Assembly (NCBI GenBank): GCA_020059605.1
Contig: JAGVBT010000164.1
Coordinates: forward strand, 1-64,000
Length of the DNA stretch: 64,000 nt
From: Deltaproteobacteria bacterium
Lineage (GTDB): Bacteria; Desulfobacterota; BSN033; UBA1163
Direction: 5' to 3'
The translations under genes were made by a program, and so were the position numbers. The notes below the pieces were generated by a model. It saw only the letters and a program-made list of their open reading frames with translations. It was not told the origin of the DNA and made no database searches. Of the stretch, positions 50,665 to 61,447 are shown in pieces. Position 1 is the stretch's first letter. Each line of letters begins with the position of its first letter.

Positions 50665-51042
50665 ATGGACGAGGTATTGATTATTCAGGATAGCCCCTCA
50701 GTCAACGCCATGCTGAAGTTTAGACTCGAGGCCGAGGGATTTTTAGTGGAGTCCGCTGAAACGGGCGAGGAAGGCATTGATAAGGCAAGAAAAGGTCATT
50801 ACCACCTTGTTTTATTGGATTATAAACTCCCCGGGATGAACGGAGATCAAGTGTGCCGAATACTCAAGAAAGAAAGCCATACAAAAGGCACGCCCATCGT
50901 GCTTATCTCCGCGCAGGACGAGGATAAATTGGGCCGGCTCACAAAAGAGGCAGGGGCGGATGGTTATATCGGTTTGCCCTTGGACGGGAAGACATTGGCG
51001 GAGAGGATCAAGGGGTTCCTGAAAAAAAGAAGAGAATCCTAA
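50665..51042 (+). CDS. single-domain response regulator (CheY-like)
   Basis: 125 residues, one receiver domain. The phospho-acceptor Asp is in HLVLLDYKLPGMNGDQV, with Thr/Ser in TPIVLISAQDE and Lys near GADGYIGLPLDGK. The conserved Lys seems replaced in GLPLDGK. It may be a phosphate sink or output of the CheA. 34 bases after the HD-GYP gene. Confidence 0.88.
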   Translation: MDEVLIIQDSPSVNAMLKFRLEAEGFLVESAETGEEGIDKARKGHYHLVLLDYKLPGMNGDQVCRILKKESHTKGTPIVLISAQDEDKLGRLTKEAGADGYIGLPLDGKTLAERIKGFLKKRRES

Positions 51043-51080
51043 TCGAGAAGACTGTCGAGCAGCTGGGGAATTCGAAGGAG

Positions 51081-51620
51081 ATGGAAAAAGAGCTTTCATC
51101 CCAACGGGGGGAGGACGTAAACGAAACGTCGATGGAAAGGGTCGAGGAAGCGGAAGACTTGTATGAAAGAAAGGAACGGAGGGAGGAGATGCTCCCGATC
51201 GTTATTTTTCGGCTTTCTCGAGAGTGGTATGGCGTGGAGATTACAAAAATAAAAGAAATCCTGAGAAAAGCCAGGATCACCCTCCTCCCTTCCAGTCCCG
51301 AGTATATCGCTGGGATTATCAACTTCAGAGGAAATATTCTGTCTGTGACTGATTTAAAAGCGATTTTGGGCCTCCCCCGGGACGAACCCACCGGTGGGAC
51401 GAGAATTATCGCCATCGAATCCGGGGGTCTGGAGACGGGTCTCCTTGTGGACGAAGTTGTGGAAACGATCGAGGTTCAGAGGAGCAAGATTGAACCTGTC
51501 CCTCCCCCCTTCCCTCTAGAAAGAAGAAAGTATTTAGAGGGCCTGTTTCGATGGGATAATAGATTCGTTGCTCTCCTCAGCGTCGAAAGGGTTCTTGAAA
51601 ATAAAGTGTCGGTCGGTTGA
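51081..51620 (+). CDS. cheW: CheW-like coupling protein
   Basis: 179 residues. A poorly conserved, charged start is followed by a CheW domain: [40 protein letters not shown] and [14 protein letters not shown]. It links the receptor to CheA. Second CheW is at 56947. Confidence 0.88.
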   Translation: MEKELSSQRGEDVNETSMERVEEAEDLYERKERREEMLPIVIFRLSREWYGVEITKIKEILRKARITLLPSSPEYIAGIINFRGNILSVTDLKAILGLPRDEPTGGTRIIAIESGGLETGLLVDEVVETIEVQRSKIEPVPPPFPLERRKYLEGLFRWDNRFVALLSVERVLENKVSVG

Positions 51621-51673
51621 GAGGTTCAAGGCAACCATGCCTTTTATTCCTATCATCCTCATGGGAGGTTAGA

Positions 51674-53656
51674 ATGTTCAAGCTTAGAATATTTCCATCA
51701 TGGAGAAACAAACAGGCAGAAGAGGCGCTGCGGTATCGGGATATCCTCGAAAACATCGAAGATGGCTTATACGAAATGGACCTGAAAGGCAACTTTACCT
51801 TTCTCAACGATTCCATGGCCCGGATATTTGGATACCCGAGAGAGGAACTGATGCGCATGAATGACCGGCAGTATTTGGATCCAGAGAGCGCCGGGAGAAT
51901 CTTTCAAGTCTATAACAAGGTTTACAGGACAGGGGAACCCGTAAAAGGGTGTGATTATGAAATGATTAAAAAGGATGGGACCCGAGGATATGTTGAGACT
52001 TCGATCTCTTTAACCAGGGATGGTTCAGGCAAGCCCACCGGGTTTATGGGGATGATCCGGGACGTCACCGGGCACAAACTGGCGGAAGAGGCGCTCCACG
52101 CATCGGAGGAGAAATACCGAACCTTGTTCAATGAATCCAAAGAGCCCCTGTTCATCACCACAACGGATGGGAAATTTATCGACCTGAACGAGGCCATGGT
52201 CGACCTTTTCGGCTATGACCATAAAGAAGAACTCATGAACACCAAGGTTTCGCAGACCTATTTTAACCCGGAAGACCGAAACAGGTTTCAGGAGTTCATG
52301 GCGAGGCAGAACTATGTGAAGGACTGGGAGGTTGAGCTGAAAAAGAAGGATGGGAGCAAGATCCATGCATTGCTAACCGTGATTACGAAAAAAGATCTCG
52401 GAGGAAAGATAGCGGGCTACAAGGGAACGATCAAGGACATTACAGGGCGGAAACAGGCGGAAGAGGCCATGCGCCAGAGTGAGGAGAGATATCGAAACAT
52501 CCTTGAAAGCATTGTAGAGGGATATTACGAGACCGACCTTGCCGGTAACTTTGTTTTCGTCAACGATTCCATGTGCCGGATCCATGGGTATCCCATGGAG
52601 GACTTGTTGCGCATGAATGACCGGCAGTTCTTAGACCAGGAGAATGCCAAGAAGGTATTTGAGGCGTTTAATAAGGCCTACACCACAGGGGTATCCGGCG
52701 GGGTATGTGATTATAAGCTGATCAGGAGAGATGGGACCCGAAGGGATGTGGAGGTATCGATCTCCTTAAGAAAAGACTCATCGGGGAAACCCATCGGCTT
52801 TAGAGGGATTGTCCGGGATATTTCCGACCTTAAAAAAGCCTATGAAGAGATGAAACGTGTGGTTGAGCACCTCCGGAATGCATTCCTCCAAATCAGCACC
52901 TCTTCAGCGCAGATTCGAGCAGGCTCCGAAGTGCAGGCCACAGGCGCAGCGGAACAGTCCTCCGGGGTGAGCGAGGTGACCACCACCATCGAAGAGCTCA
53001 ACACCACGGCCACGCACATTGCCAGGAACGCCGAAAATGTGGCAAGGCTGGCAAGCGAAACATTGGCAGGCATGGAGGAGATGAATCTTAAGGTGAATGA
53101 GACGGCGCGAAAGATTCTCTCTTTGGGAGAGAAATCCCAATCCATCGGCAATATCACGAAGCTGATTGATGACATTGCCGACCAGACCAATCTTCTGGCC
53201 CTCAACGCCGCCATCGAGGCTGCCCGGGCGGGAGAAGTGGGGAGGGGGTTTGCCGTGGTTGCCCAAGAGGTGAGAAAACTTGCCGAACGCTCTTCTGAAT
53301 CGACTGAGGAAATACGCCAGATCATCCATGAGATCCAGGGAGAAACGAATGCCTCGATTATGAGCATCGAAGGCTCAACCCAATGGGTCCGAAAGGGGCT
53401 GGAGATGATCGAGGAAACGGCGAAATCGGCCAAGGAGATCTCGGTCGCCACCCAACAGCAGAAGTTTGCCTCAGAGCAAGTCGTCCAGGCCATGAGGGAG
53501 ATCGATTCTGTCACCAAGCAATTTGTTTCTTCCACCCGCCAGATGGCGGAATCCGCATTCCAGCTGAGCCAATTGTCAGAAGAGCTGAGGAAGGCCATTG
53601 CCGACTTCAGGCCCGGAGAAAAAACGGAAGAGATGAGAAACTGGAATTATGTCTGA
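51674..53656 (+). CDS. soluble PAS-PAS-PAS chemoreceptor
   Basis: 660 residues. Three PAS domains (about 20-135, 145-255, 265-385) with PAC ends, then an MCP signalling domain with [22 protein letters not shown] and the hairpin [20 protein letters not shown]. No membrane span or HAMP is visible, so it senses in the cytoplasm, perhaps with a cofactor in PAS. PAS 1 and PAS 3 are near copies of each other (both have NDSMxRIxGYPxE and RMNDRQ). GGGAGGTTAGA precedes the ATG. Confidence 0.9.
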   Translation: MFKLRIFPSWRNKQAEEALRYRDILENIEDGLYEMDLKGNFTFLNDSMARIFGYPREELMRMNDRQYLDPESAGRIFQVYNKVYRTGEPVKGCDYEMIKKDGTRGYVETSISLTRDGSGKPTGFMGMIRDVTGHKLAEEALHASEEKYRTLFNESKEPLFITTTDGKFIDLNEAMVDLFGYDHKEELMNTKVSQTYFNPEDRNRFQEFMARQNYVKDWEVELKKKDGSKIHALLTVITKKDLGGKIAGYKGTIKDITGRKQAEEAMRQSEERYRNILESIVEGYYETDLAGNFVFVNDSMCRIHGYPMEDLLRMNDRQFLDQENAKKVFEAFNKAYTTGVSGGVCDYKLIRRDGTRRDVEVSISLRKDSSGKPIGFRGIVRDISDLKKAYEEMKRVVEHLRNAFLQISTSSAQIRAGSEVQATGAAEQSSGVSEVTTTIEELNTTATHIARNAENVARLASETLAGMEEMNLKVNETARKILSLGEKSQSIGNITKLIDDIADQTNLLALNAAIEAARAGEVGRGFAVVAQEVRKLAERSSESTEEIRQIIHEIQGETNASIMSIEGSTQWVRKGLEMIEETAKSAKEISVATQQQKFASEQVVQAMREIDSVTKQFVSSTRQMAESAFQLSQLSEELRKAIADFRPGEKTEEMRNWNYV

Positions 53657-55889
53657 GTTAAAGGATCTGATAGCCATTTTTAAGGCGGAGACCGAAGAGC
53701 ATCTGTCCAAACTGGAAAACGGGCTGGTCGAGCTGGAGAGGAAGCCTGAAAACCCGGAGCTTGTCCGGAACCTGAACCGGGAGGTCCATACCCTGAAAGG
53801 GGCAGCCCGGGTTTTTGGTTTTTTAGAAATTCAGGAGATTGCCCATCGGATCGAGGATATCCTTGAGGCAGTGGCCGAGGAAAAAGTTTTTTTTGATTCC
53901 TATCGAACGGAACAACTATTCAAAGGATTGGACGCCATCCGGATCATCATGGAAAGGATCGCACGGGGAAAAGAGATCGATCTCGATATATCCGATATCT
54001 GCAAAGACCTTGAGACGTGTCTTGCCAAGGGAGAAGCCACTGGGAGGCCGAGGTGTGAACCCGAGCAAAGACAAAAAGACCGAAGGGTTCAAGGAGAGAG
54101 GCTCCCCTGCCCGGGCCCGGGAGAGAGCTTTTCTCTGCCAGACCCGGGAGATGAATACATTCGATTCCCGCTGAGCAGGGTAGATAAGCTTCTCTATTTG
54201 GTGGGGGAGGTGGTGATCCACAGAATGAAATCCTCCGCCAAGATCGCCCAGGCGAAAAGGCTTTCTAAGCTCACCCGGGAAGTCCAGAAAACCGTTTTGA
54301 GTTTAGGCGAGGCGATGAAGAAGGAGCTTGCTCCTCAGAACGGGGAAGTGATGAAATGGTTCAGCCAATGTAATGGACAAATACAGAGGCTTAAAGAACA
54401 AGCGTCGGGGTTATACGACCAGGTCTCCTCGGAAGTGTTTCATCTCGATCCAGTCATCGATCAGTTGCAGGCGAAGATGAAAGGGATGAAGATGTTGCCC
54501 CTTTCCACCATCTTTGAAGGGTTTCCCCGCATGGTAAGGGATATCGCTTCCCAGAAGGGGAAAGAGATCCGTCTGGTGGTTTCAGGGGGAGAGACTGAAC
54601 TTGATAAAAAGGTCCTGGAAGGGATCAGGACGTCGCTCATCCATCTGCTGCGCAACTCCATCGACCACGGGATTGAAACACCCGATGCGAGGGAGGCTCT
54701 GGGAAAACCTCGGGATGGAATCCTCAAGGTTTCCGCCTTAAATGAAGGGGGCCATGTGCGGGTCGCCGTTGAAGATGATGGAAAGGGAATGGATCTTGGT
54801 GAGATCAAACAAAATGCCCTGAGGAAGGGGCTTGTCTCTGAAGGGATTCTCTCGAGGATGACGGACAGGGAGGTTTTGAATATTGTATTCCTGAATGGTT
54901 ACTCCACGAGTCCAGTGGTGACAGAGGTTTCTGGAAGAGGTATGGGGCTCGATATCGTCATGCGAGACATCACTCGTCTGAAGGGCCGAGTAACCTTGGA
55001 CACCCAGAAAAATAGAGGAACGAAATTCACATTGGTTCTGCCTTTATCCATTGCCATCATTCAATCGCTCTTTGTCAAAGTCGAGGATATGCGCTATGCG
55101 CTTCCGATGGCCTCGGTCAAAGAGTGCCTCCGCCTGGATCAGGAGGAGATTTCTACGATTGAGGGAGGGGAGGCCATCTCGTTCCACGAACATATCATTC
55201 CCCTGGTAAGATTGAGCGAACGACTGGGCCTTGTGGTTCCCCACGGCAAAGAGGAAAGGGCGGAGAAAACCCGATGGGTGGTCGTGGTGGCCACCTTTGA
55301 CCGGCAAATCGGTCTCATTGTGGATGAGATTATCGGGGAGGATGAGGTGTTTATCAAAAGTTTAGGGAAACATCTCGGCAAGGTGAGATACGTGAGCGGC
55401 GCAGCGGTTATGTCGGACGGTGACGTCGTCGTCGTCCTGGACATTGAGGACCTCATGGCTTATAGCGGCCTTCAACCACAACCATCGAGAGAAGAAAGGT
55501 TTCCTCCGAAAGGGATACGGAAAAACACAAGAATTCTATTGGTCGAAGATGCTTTTTCAACCAGGGAGCTGGAGAGGAGTATATTGGAGAATCATGGATA
55601 CCTAGTAGATACGGCAGTCGATGGTTTGGACGCATTGAACCGGATTACCGGGCAGTCTTACGACCTCATTGTCAGCGATATTGAGATGCCGAGAATGGAT
55701 GGATTTGAGCTTTGCAAAACCTTGAAAAAAAATGAAGCCTACAAGGATATTCCCATTTTGATGCTGACGGCCCTGCAGAAAGAAGAGGATAAACGCCGAG
55801 GGATAGAGGTGGGAGCAGCCGCTTACCTCATCAAAAACAGTTTTGACCAGAACAATCTGTTAGATACCATTGAACGATTGATTGGATGA
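53649..55889 (+). CDS. cheA: CheA histidine kinase fused to a receiver domain
   Basis: 746 residues. P1 with phospho-His47 in [14 protein letters not shown], a short linker (about 120-180), the dimer and ATPase part ([35 protein letters not shown]), a CheW-like P5, and a C-terminal receiver ([17 protein letters not shown]). P2 is reduced or absent. The C-terminal receiver can take the phosphate from H47. It overlaps the receptor gene by eight bases. Confidence 0.92.
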   Translation: MSELKDLIAIFKAETEEHLSKLENGLVELERKPENPELVRNLNREVHTLKGAARVFGFLEIQEIAHRIEDILEAVAEEKVFFDSYRTEQLFKGLDAIRIIMERIARGKEIDLDISDICKDLETCLAKGEATGRPRCEPEQRQKDRRVQGERLPCPGPGESFSLPDPGDEYIRFPLSRVDKLLYLVGEVVIHRMKSSAKIAQAKRLSKLTREVQKTVLSLGEAMKKELAPQNGEVMKWFSQCNGQIQRLKEQASGLYDQVSSEVFHLDPVIDQLQAKMKGMKMLPLSTIFEGFPRMVRDIASQKGKEIRLVVSGGETELDKKVLEGIRTSLIHLLRNSIDHGIETPDAREALGKPRDGILKVSALNEGGHVRVAVEDDGKGMDLGEIKQNALRKGLVSEGILSRMTDREVLNIVFLNGYSTSPVVTEVSGRGMGLDIVMRDITRLKGRVTLDTQKNRGTKFTLVLPLSIAIIQSLFVKVEDMRYALPMASVKECLRLDQEEISTIEGGEAISFHEHIIPLVRLSERLGLVVPHGKEERAEKTRWVVVVATFDRQIGLIVDEIIGEDEVFIKSLGKHLGKVRYVSGAAVMSDGDVVVVLDIEDLMAYSGLQPQPSREERFPPKGIRKNTRILLVEDAFSTRELERSILENHGYLVDTAVDGLDALNRITGQSYDLIVSDIEMPRMDGFELCKTLKKNEAYKDIPILMLTALQKEEDKRRGIEVGAAAYLIKNSFDQNNLLDTIERLIG

Positions 55890-55890
55890 T

Positions 55891-56943
55891 ATGGAGACGC
55901 AACCTAAGGAAATCATCCGGGTGCTGGTGGTTGAGGATTCTCTGTTGATGTGTAAAATTTTGACCACAATCCTGAATGCCGATCCACAGATTCTCGTGAG
56001 CGCAATTGCACGAAACGGGAAAGACGCGGTTGACCTCGCACCTTACGTCAAACCGGATATCATCACCATGGATATGGAGATGCCCGTCATGGACGGGTTG
56101 GAGGCAACCAAACAGATCATGGCCTATCATCCCACTCCGATTCTGATCCTGTCTTCCTCCGCGTTCAAGATAGGGATACAGAAAGTATTTCGGGCCATCT
56201 CTCATGGGGCCCTGGACGTGATGGATAAGGGTGAGCTGGATCCCCGGGGAGGCAGGAAATCAGGAGATGTCTTGATCGCCAAAATAAAAAACCTGACCAG
56301 TGCAAAAATGGTGGATCGGCGTCTTATGAGGTTGTGGAACAAATGCCTCGTCCCGGACCTTAAAAAGCACAGTGGGATCCATTCCAATAAGATTGTTGCC
56401 ATCGTTGCTTCAACAGGGGGTCCCCAGGCGTTGTTGAAGATCCTCGGACAACTCCCCGAGGATTTTCCCTGTGGCATTGTTATCGTCCAGCACATCACCA
56501 GTGGTTTTCTCTCAGGCATGGTCGATTGGCTTGATAAGGAATGCAGGATCAGGGTGAAGATCGGTGAGGATTCGGAGGAGATCCGGCCGGGAGTGGCCTA
56601 TATTGCTCCGGACAACTTTCAGATGAGGGTAAAGGAGGGGGGGAGGATAAGCCTTGCCGATGAACCGGCCAATCAAGGCCACAAACCCTCAGGGGATGTG
56701 TTATTGGAGTCTGTGGGTAGAACTTATGGAAGAGGGAGCATAGGAGTCATCCTGACCGGCATGGGAAGGGATGGGGCAATCGGAATGAAGACGATCAAAC
56801 AGTCCCAGGGAAAAACCATTGCCCAGAATGAAAAGAGTTGTGTTGTTTTCGGCATGCCTCATGCGGCCTTAGAAATGGATGTGGTCGATCATGTGTTGCC
56901 ATTGGAAAGAATACCCGAAGAGATCATTTTAATGGTGAATTAG
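55891..56943 (+). CDS. cheB: CheB methylesterase with receiver
   Basis: 350 residues. Receiver with PDIITMDMEMPVMDGLEAT, then the methylesterase: Ser in AIVASTGGPQALLKIL, His in IVIVQHITSGFLSGM, Asp in ILTGMGRDGAIGMK. It removes methyl groups from the chemoreceptor. The ATG at 55891 is preferred over a TTG at 55882, both near the end of cheA. Confidence 0.93.
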   Translation: METQPKEIIRVLVVEDSLLMCKILTTILNADPQILVSAIARNGKDAVDLAPYVKPDIITMDMEMPVMDGLEATKQIMAYHPTPILILSSSAFKIGIQKVFRAISHGALDVMDKGELDPRGGRKSGDVLIAKIKNLTSAKMVDRRLMRLWNKCLVPDLKKHSGIHSNKIVAIVASTGGPQALLKILGQLPEDFPCGIVIVQHITSGFLSGMVDWLDKECRIRVKIGEDSEEIRPGVAYIAPDNFQMRVKEGGRISLADEPANQGHKPSGDVLLESVGRTYGRGSIGVILTGMGRDGAIGMKTIKQSQGKTIAQNEKSCVVFGMPHAALEMDVVDHVLPLERIPEEIILMVN

Positions 56944-56946
56944 GTC

Positions 56947-57462
56947 ATGTCCCTTAAAAAACAGGGCCTTGAAGAGAAGATGGAATGGCCCCCTCCCGGG
57001 GAAAGAAGGGAAAGACAGATACTTGTCTTCAATGTGGCGATGCAAGAGTTGGGTGTGGATCTATCCTATGTCCGAGAAGTCTTAATGCCAAGAGAAATCT
57101 ATCCCTTTCCCAAGGCGCCGGACTTTATTGAGGGAGTGATCCGCCTGAGGGGACATCTCATTGCCTTAATCGACCTGCGTAAAAGACTACATCCGAATCG
57201 CACAGAGGAGAACCAGGAAAAAAAGATCATCATCTGCCAGGTCAACAGGCTGATTGTCGGAGTGATCGTCGAAAACCTGAGGGAGATCCTTTCCTTGCCT
57301 TTGGAAGAGATTCGGCCTATGCCCAGAGTGATCTCCATGCAGATGGAGGCAGAGGTCATCTCAGGAATCGCCACGGTTGGGGAAAGGGTTATCCCCGTTT
57401 TAAACCTGGAACAGATCATCACGAAAAAAATGGTTGGTCAACTTTTACCGGGGGAGGGATGA
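56947..57462 (+). CDS. cheW: CheW coupling protein, second copy
   Basis: 171 residues. QILVFNVAMQELGVDLSYVR, FIEGVIRLRGHLIALIDLRK and GVIVENLREILSLP are CheW signatures. Two CheW proteins plus one receptor suggest a modified array. Three bases after cheB. Confidence 0.9.
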   Translation: MSLKKQGLEEKMEWPPPGERRERQILVFNVAMQELGVDLSYVREVLMPREIYPFPKAPDFIEGVIRLRGHLIALIDLRKRLHPNRTEENQEKKIIICQVNRLIVGVIVENLREILSLPLEEIRPMPRVISMQMEAEVISGIATVGERVIPVLNLEQIITKKMVGQLLPGEG

Positions 57463-58799
57463 GGCATATTCTACCCTTGTCATCCGGCGATTTTGCCTCC
57501 CTTCAAAGGCTTTTATCAGAAACCTATGGCCTTCGGTTTGAAGAAGACAGATGCCAAACCTTGCATCTCGCCCTCTGGAGGCGTTTGCAAAAAAGAGGTT
57601 ACCAATCTTACCAGGAATATTACCACTTTCTAAAGTATCATCCGGAAGGGCCTCTTGAAATACGGGATCTGGTCGATTTGATTACGATTCAAGAGACCCA
57701 TTTCTTTAGAAATAAAGCCCAATTTGATGTCCTGATACAATTTGTCCTGCCTGAGATCATCGCAAGGAAGAAAAGATCAGAGGACAGAAGTATCCGCTGT
57801 TGGTCGGCAGGATGTTCAACGGGGGATGAGGCCTATTCCATCGCTATTGCAATGTTGGAGGCTTTACCGTCGTGTCAGGAATGGAGCCTGTCCATTTTTG
57901 GGAGCGACATCAACAGAAACGGATTGGCCTGGGCAAGAAGGGGAATCTATAGTGAAAAGAATATTTCCAATTTGCCAAAGGAATATCTGAATCGGTATTT
58001 CAAGGTTCAGGGCTCAAGCTACCTTCTCCATCCTGAGATAAAAGAAATGGTTCAGTTTGAATACCATAACCTGGCGAAAGGTCCATTTGCCGATGAGAGA
58101 ATGATCAACATTGATATCCTCTTTTGCCGAAATGTCATCATCTACCTTGACGTTGAAACTACCCGACATATCATTGAACATTTTTATCATTGTGTTGCCC
58201 CGGAGGGCTATCTCTTCCTCGGCCATGCGGAGACCCTCTGGCAGATTTCCAACAGGTTTGAAGGCATTGAGTTTCCCTACACCTTCATCTACAAGAAGCT
58301 GATCAACCCGGTTCAGAAAGAGGGCGTAAAACCGCTGATGGTCTTACCGGAGATTCGTTTAGCGAAACTCGCCCCTGCTGCAAAACCAACCCTCCCTCCC
58401 TCCTTGACCATGGCAACCCTCTTGGCCAATGAAGCGAAATACAAAGAGGCGGCTGATATCCTTACAAAGATCATAGCGGAGGATAGCCTGAGCGTGGAGG
58501 CCTATTATTTCTTAGGAGTACTCTCTTATAAAACCGGTGATCTCAAAGAGGCCGAAGCCCAATTCAGGAAGGTCATCTATATTGATCCCAATTCAGCCCT
58601 CGCTTATTTCAACCTCGGGAATATCTATTTATACCAGGGAAGGATCAGGGAAGCGACCAGAGAATTTAGAAACGTTATTCGAATTCTGGAAAAGGGACCG
58701 AAAGATGAACAGATCAGGTTTTGTGAAGATTTCACGGCGGATTTTCTATTAAAGGCATGTGGAAAGATGCTTATGGAAATCTCAAAGGGGGGCAAATAA
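57459..58799 (+). CDS. cheR: CheR methyltransferase with C-terminal TPR
   Basis: 446 residues. N-terminal and SAM domains with TIQETHFFRNKAQFDVL, IRCWSAGCSTGDEAYSIAI and DILFCRNVIIYLD. The C-terminal ~130 residues hold TPR repeats (LSVEAYYFLGVLSYKTGDLK and LAYFNLGNIYLYQGRIREAT). It methylates glutamates of the receptor; the TPR may guide it. Overlaps the CheW gene by four bases. Confidence 0.93.
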   Translation: MRHILPLSSGDFASLQRLLSETYGLRFEEDRCQTLHLALWRRLQKRGYQSYQEYYHFLKYHPEGPLEIRDLVDLITIQETHFFRNKAQFDVLIQFVLPEIIARKKRSEDRSIRCWSAGCSTGDEAYSIAIAMLEALPSCQEWSLSIFGSDINRNGLAWARRGIYSEKNISNLPKEYLNRYFKVQGSSYLLHPEIKEMVQFEYHNLAKGPFADERMINIDILFCRNVIIYLDVETTRHIIEHFYHCVAPEGYLFLGHAETLWQISNRFEGIEFPYTFIYKKLINPVQKEGVKPLMVLPEIRLAKLAPAAKPTLPPSLTMATLLANEAKYKEAADILTKIIAEDSLSVEAYYFLGVLSYKTGDLKEAEAQFRKVIYIDPNSALAYFNLGNIYLYQGRIREATREFRNVIRILEKGPKDEQIRFCEDFTADFLLKACGKMLMEISKGGK

Positions 58800-58800
58800 G

Positions 58801-59910
58801 ATGAAGGAAGAGAAAAAAATGGAGGTTTACCTTTCTTCCGTGAGGCATGATATGCGAAGCGAGATCATGGTCATTCGGGAAGGGGCAAGCATCATCCTGG
58901 ATAATCTTGTCGGCTCAAATTGCGAAAACTGTTTCGCCCTCTTGAAGCATGCCTTAAAATCCACGGACCAATTGAATCAATTGGTAGGAGAATCCCTCAC
59001 CTCCTCCCGTTTCATGAACCTGGTTCAGCCTCTTCTCTCTGCAAAAGAGGAAGAACTGGCCCATGCGAACCGGGAGCGTCTGAAGAAGGAGGGGGAACTG
59101 GAAAGGTTGAAAGAACAACTTCGGGTGAATGAAGAGGAACTGAGAAGTGTCAAAAAGGAACTTCTGAAAAAAGAGGAGGAATGGAAGAGCGTCAGGGAGA
59201 AACTCCCAGCCATTGGCGATGAACCCCAGAAGGCAAAGGAGGGGTCCCCGGAGCGTAGGATGGGGCTGATCACCTATGAGCTGATGGGGATGATCTCCCA
59301 TATCATTCGAACTCCGCTGGCAGTCATCAAAGAGAGCCTCTCCCTGGTACTGGATGAAATACCGGGGGGGCTAAACACCCAGCAGAAAGAGTTGCTATCC
59401 AACGGGAAAAAAAGCGTCGATGGCTTAATCCACTCCATTGAGGAATTGTCACGGGAATCCTGGGATGAAATCATTCGCTCAGCACGGCAACATTTTTCCG
59501 CCGATTCCCTTTCTCCAAAGAATGAATTATTCCAGAAAAAGAGGATTCTTATCATCGAAGACCAGGCCATGATCTCCAACATGCTTAAGATAAGATTAGA
59601 GGCAAACGGCTATGAGGTCATTACGGCTGCAGATGGCCAGGAAGGTCTGGAAAAGGCACGCCGGGAAAACCCGAACCTGATTCTCCTGGATATTATGCTT
59701 CCTAAGATGGATGGATACAAGGTTTGCCAGCTTCTTAAATCGGACCCAAAGTATCGATCCATTCCGATCATCATCTCCTCTGGGAGGACACCCCAGGAAA
59801 TCCAGAAGGTGGGCAAGGAGGTTGGTGCGGATGCATTCGTATCTAAACCGTTCGAAGCAGAAGTGTTGCTCAAAAAAATTCAGGAGCTTTTAGAAAGAAA
59901 GGAGAAGTAA
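58801..59910 (+). CDS. DHp-like plus receiver protein without kinase domain, 369 aa
   Basis: Two segments look like histidine-kinase dimerisation helices: YLSSVRHDMRSEIMVIREGA near residues 10-30, and MGMISHIIRTPLAVIKESLS near 155-175. A long coiled coil lies between them. No ATP-binding domain follows; instead a receiver domain with LILLDIMLPKMDGYKVCQLL closes the protein. It could receive phosphate from CheA and pass it on. One base after the cheR stop (overlap-free). Confidence 0.75.
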   Translation: MKEEKKMEVYLSSVRHDMRSEIMVIREGASIILDNLVGSNCENCFALLKHALKSTDQLNQLVGESLTSSRFMNLVQPLLSAKEEELAHANRERLKKEGELERLKEQLRVNEEELRSVKKELLKKEEEWKSVREKLPAIGDEPQKAKEGSPERRMGLITYELMGMISHIIRTPLAVIKESLSLVLDEIPGGLNTQQKELLSNGKKSVDGLIHSIEELSRESWDEIIRSARQHFSADSLSPKNELFQKKRILIIEDQAMISNMLKIRLEANGYEVITAADGQEGLEKARRENPNLILLDIMLPKMDGYKVCQLLKSDPKYRSIPIIISSGRTPQEIQKVGKEVGADAFVSKPFEAEVLLKKIQELLERKEK

Positions 59911-59931
59911 GAAGACCGTTTGAGATCGAGG

Positions 59932-59975
59932 AGATAGGTCTCCCTATGACTCGATCGACCTATCTTCCCACCTTT
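59932..59975. terminator. terminator between the che operon and the next gene
   Basis: AGATAGGTC (59932-59940) and GACCTATCT (59957-59965) form a 9-bp stem, followed after a short gap by a run of eight T on the plus strand. The stem covers the stop of the convergent gene. Confidence 0.5.
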
Positions 59976-61315
59976 TTTTTCGGGGGAGGAGATACCGGTT
60001 CCTTGCAATCGGACTTCACCCATTCTTCATGAAATCTTCGTAGGATTTCCTCCTGCTGGCGGATGGCGAAATCCGCGTATTTGGGATCTTTCTTCCTGTA
60101 GGTTCTCTCAATAAAAGCGATGGCATTCTTCGTGGTTTTCATCTGAGAAAAGATCATCTCGCATTTCCTGAGTCCCCACCGGGCCTCAATGGAGTCTCCC
60201 GGATGGGGGGAGAGCCAGAGGTAGTTCTGGAAAAGATGGCGGAAGGTGACGGATTGCCCTTTCTGAATGGGAATTGAAATGGCTTCCATTTTCCCTTTTA
60301 CCCTTTCCCTGTCGAGGTCATTCGATTCAATGATCCGGGCGAGGTGGTCCATCAGGAGGATGATCCGGCCATCCCGTCCGGGCGTGCTGTGAAGTTCCCA
60401 GAGTGCGGACCCCTCCCGGCATCCTCCCTTGTGGCATCGCTGATACCCTGCCTGGACGATAGGGACCCGGTCCATGAGATAACGGACCGTGGTGTCGAGC
60501 ACTCTCTCCAGTTTTTCCCACGGGTCATAATCGGTTGGGTCAATCCGCTTTGCGACTGCTTCAACAAAGTCGGTATGACCTTCATAGAAATCGGAAGCAT
60601 ACTGCTCCAGCGAATAGAAGGGGTGTTCCGGCGGAGGCAGGTACTGCCATTTTCCATCTTTGAAGACCGGCCAGCGAAACCTTACCAGGCCGGAAAAGAC
60701 TGTGGACTCCGGCCTCGGGGTCAGGAAATCCCTCCCGCTTAATTGGTGGACCTTTGCCGGAGAGGTTGCCTCCCATGTCTGAAGGGGATGGGCGCTGCTC
60801 CCGTCTGAAATGACGCGGCCGATTACTCCGCCATGGGACTCTGTGACAAAGAAGGGTGTTCCCGGGGTGACCGACTCGCGGTCAATTCGGATGGGATAAG
60901 TGTCGGAGGGAAGGGTTCGTGTCGTTGTCTCCGAAAGCATATAGAGAAGGGCTCTCCTGAAACGGAGGTCTTTGTGCCATTCGGAATGGGTGGGAAGATG
61001 TCCCCATTGCGTCGACCAGTGTCCGATGAGTTGATTGTCTTTTGTCGTGGCGGCTGCGGGAAGGCGGGCAATTCGCGCATAGATCCACCGGACGGCGTAA
61101 AGGACATCCGCGCAGTCAACGGGTATGTTATGGCGGATGAAAAAATCTTCCGTGAGATTGACCTCGACCCACCGGGCGTAATTTTCTTCTTCTTCGATGC
61201 TCCATCGCCGTTCCCCAACGGTCCAGACCTGAAGCGGAGGCTCCAGGGCCGAACGGCCGAAAGCAGGGGCAACCGGAGAAAGCGACAGAAGAAGCATGAG
61301 CAGAATCAATTTCAT
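59960..61315 (-). CDS. exported unknown protein with possible papain-like fold, 451 aa
   Basis: A clear signal peptide (KLILLMLLLSLSPVAPAFG). The region VDCADVLYAVRWIYARIARL and ESHGGVIGRVISDGSS recalls the Cys and His of NlpC/P60 or transglutaminase-like proteases (C-x...H-G-G-V-x-G). The remainder contains YQRCHKGGCREGS with three Cys. The ending has KKKVGR. I do not recognise the family. It is alone, facing the chemosensory operon. Confidence 0.6.
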   Translation of the reverse strand: MKLILLMLLLSLSPVAPAFGRSALEPPLQVWTVGERRWSIEEEENYARWVEVNLTEDFFIRHNIPVDCADVLYAVRWIYARIARLPAAATTKDNQLIGHWSTQWGHLPTHSEWHKDLRFRRALLYMLSETTTRTLPSDTYPIRIDRESVTPGTPFFVTESHGGVIGRVISDGSSAHPLQTWEATSPAKVHQLSGRDFLTPRPESTVFSGLVRFRWPVFKDGKWQYLPPPEHPFYSLEQYASDFYEGHTDFVEAVAKRIDPTDYDPWEKLERVLDTTVRYLMDRVPIVQAGYQRCHKGGCREGSALWELHSTPGRDGRIILLMDHLARIIESNDLDRERVKGKMEAISIPIQKGQSVTFRHLFQNYLWLSPHPGDSIEARWGLRKCEMIFSQMKTTKNAIAFIERTYRKKDPKYADFAIRQQEEILRRFHEEWVKSDCKEPVSPPPKKKVGR

Positions 61316-61447
61316 TGATGCTATTTAAAAAGATTGCAATGAGATTGTCAACAGGTTCAAAATAAGGTATCCTTTTTCCAATAAAAACAATCCCTCATGT
61401 CGGAGCACCGCCCTCGAGGGATGAAATGTTCCAGAGTCACGGGTTAG

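Noticed and set aside
52840-53598. Antisense ORF of 252 aa over the receptor gene
   Set aside because: Ser/Ile-rich shadow of the MCP signalling domain coiled coil.
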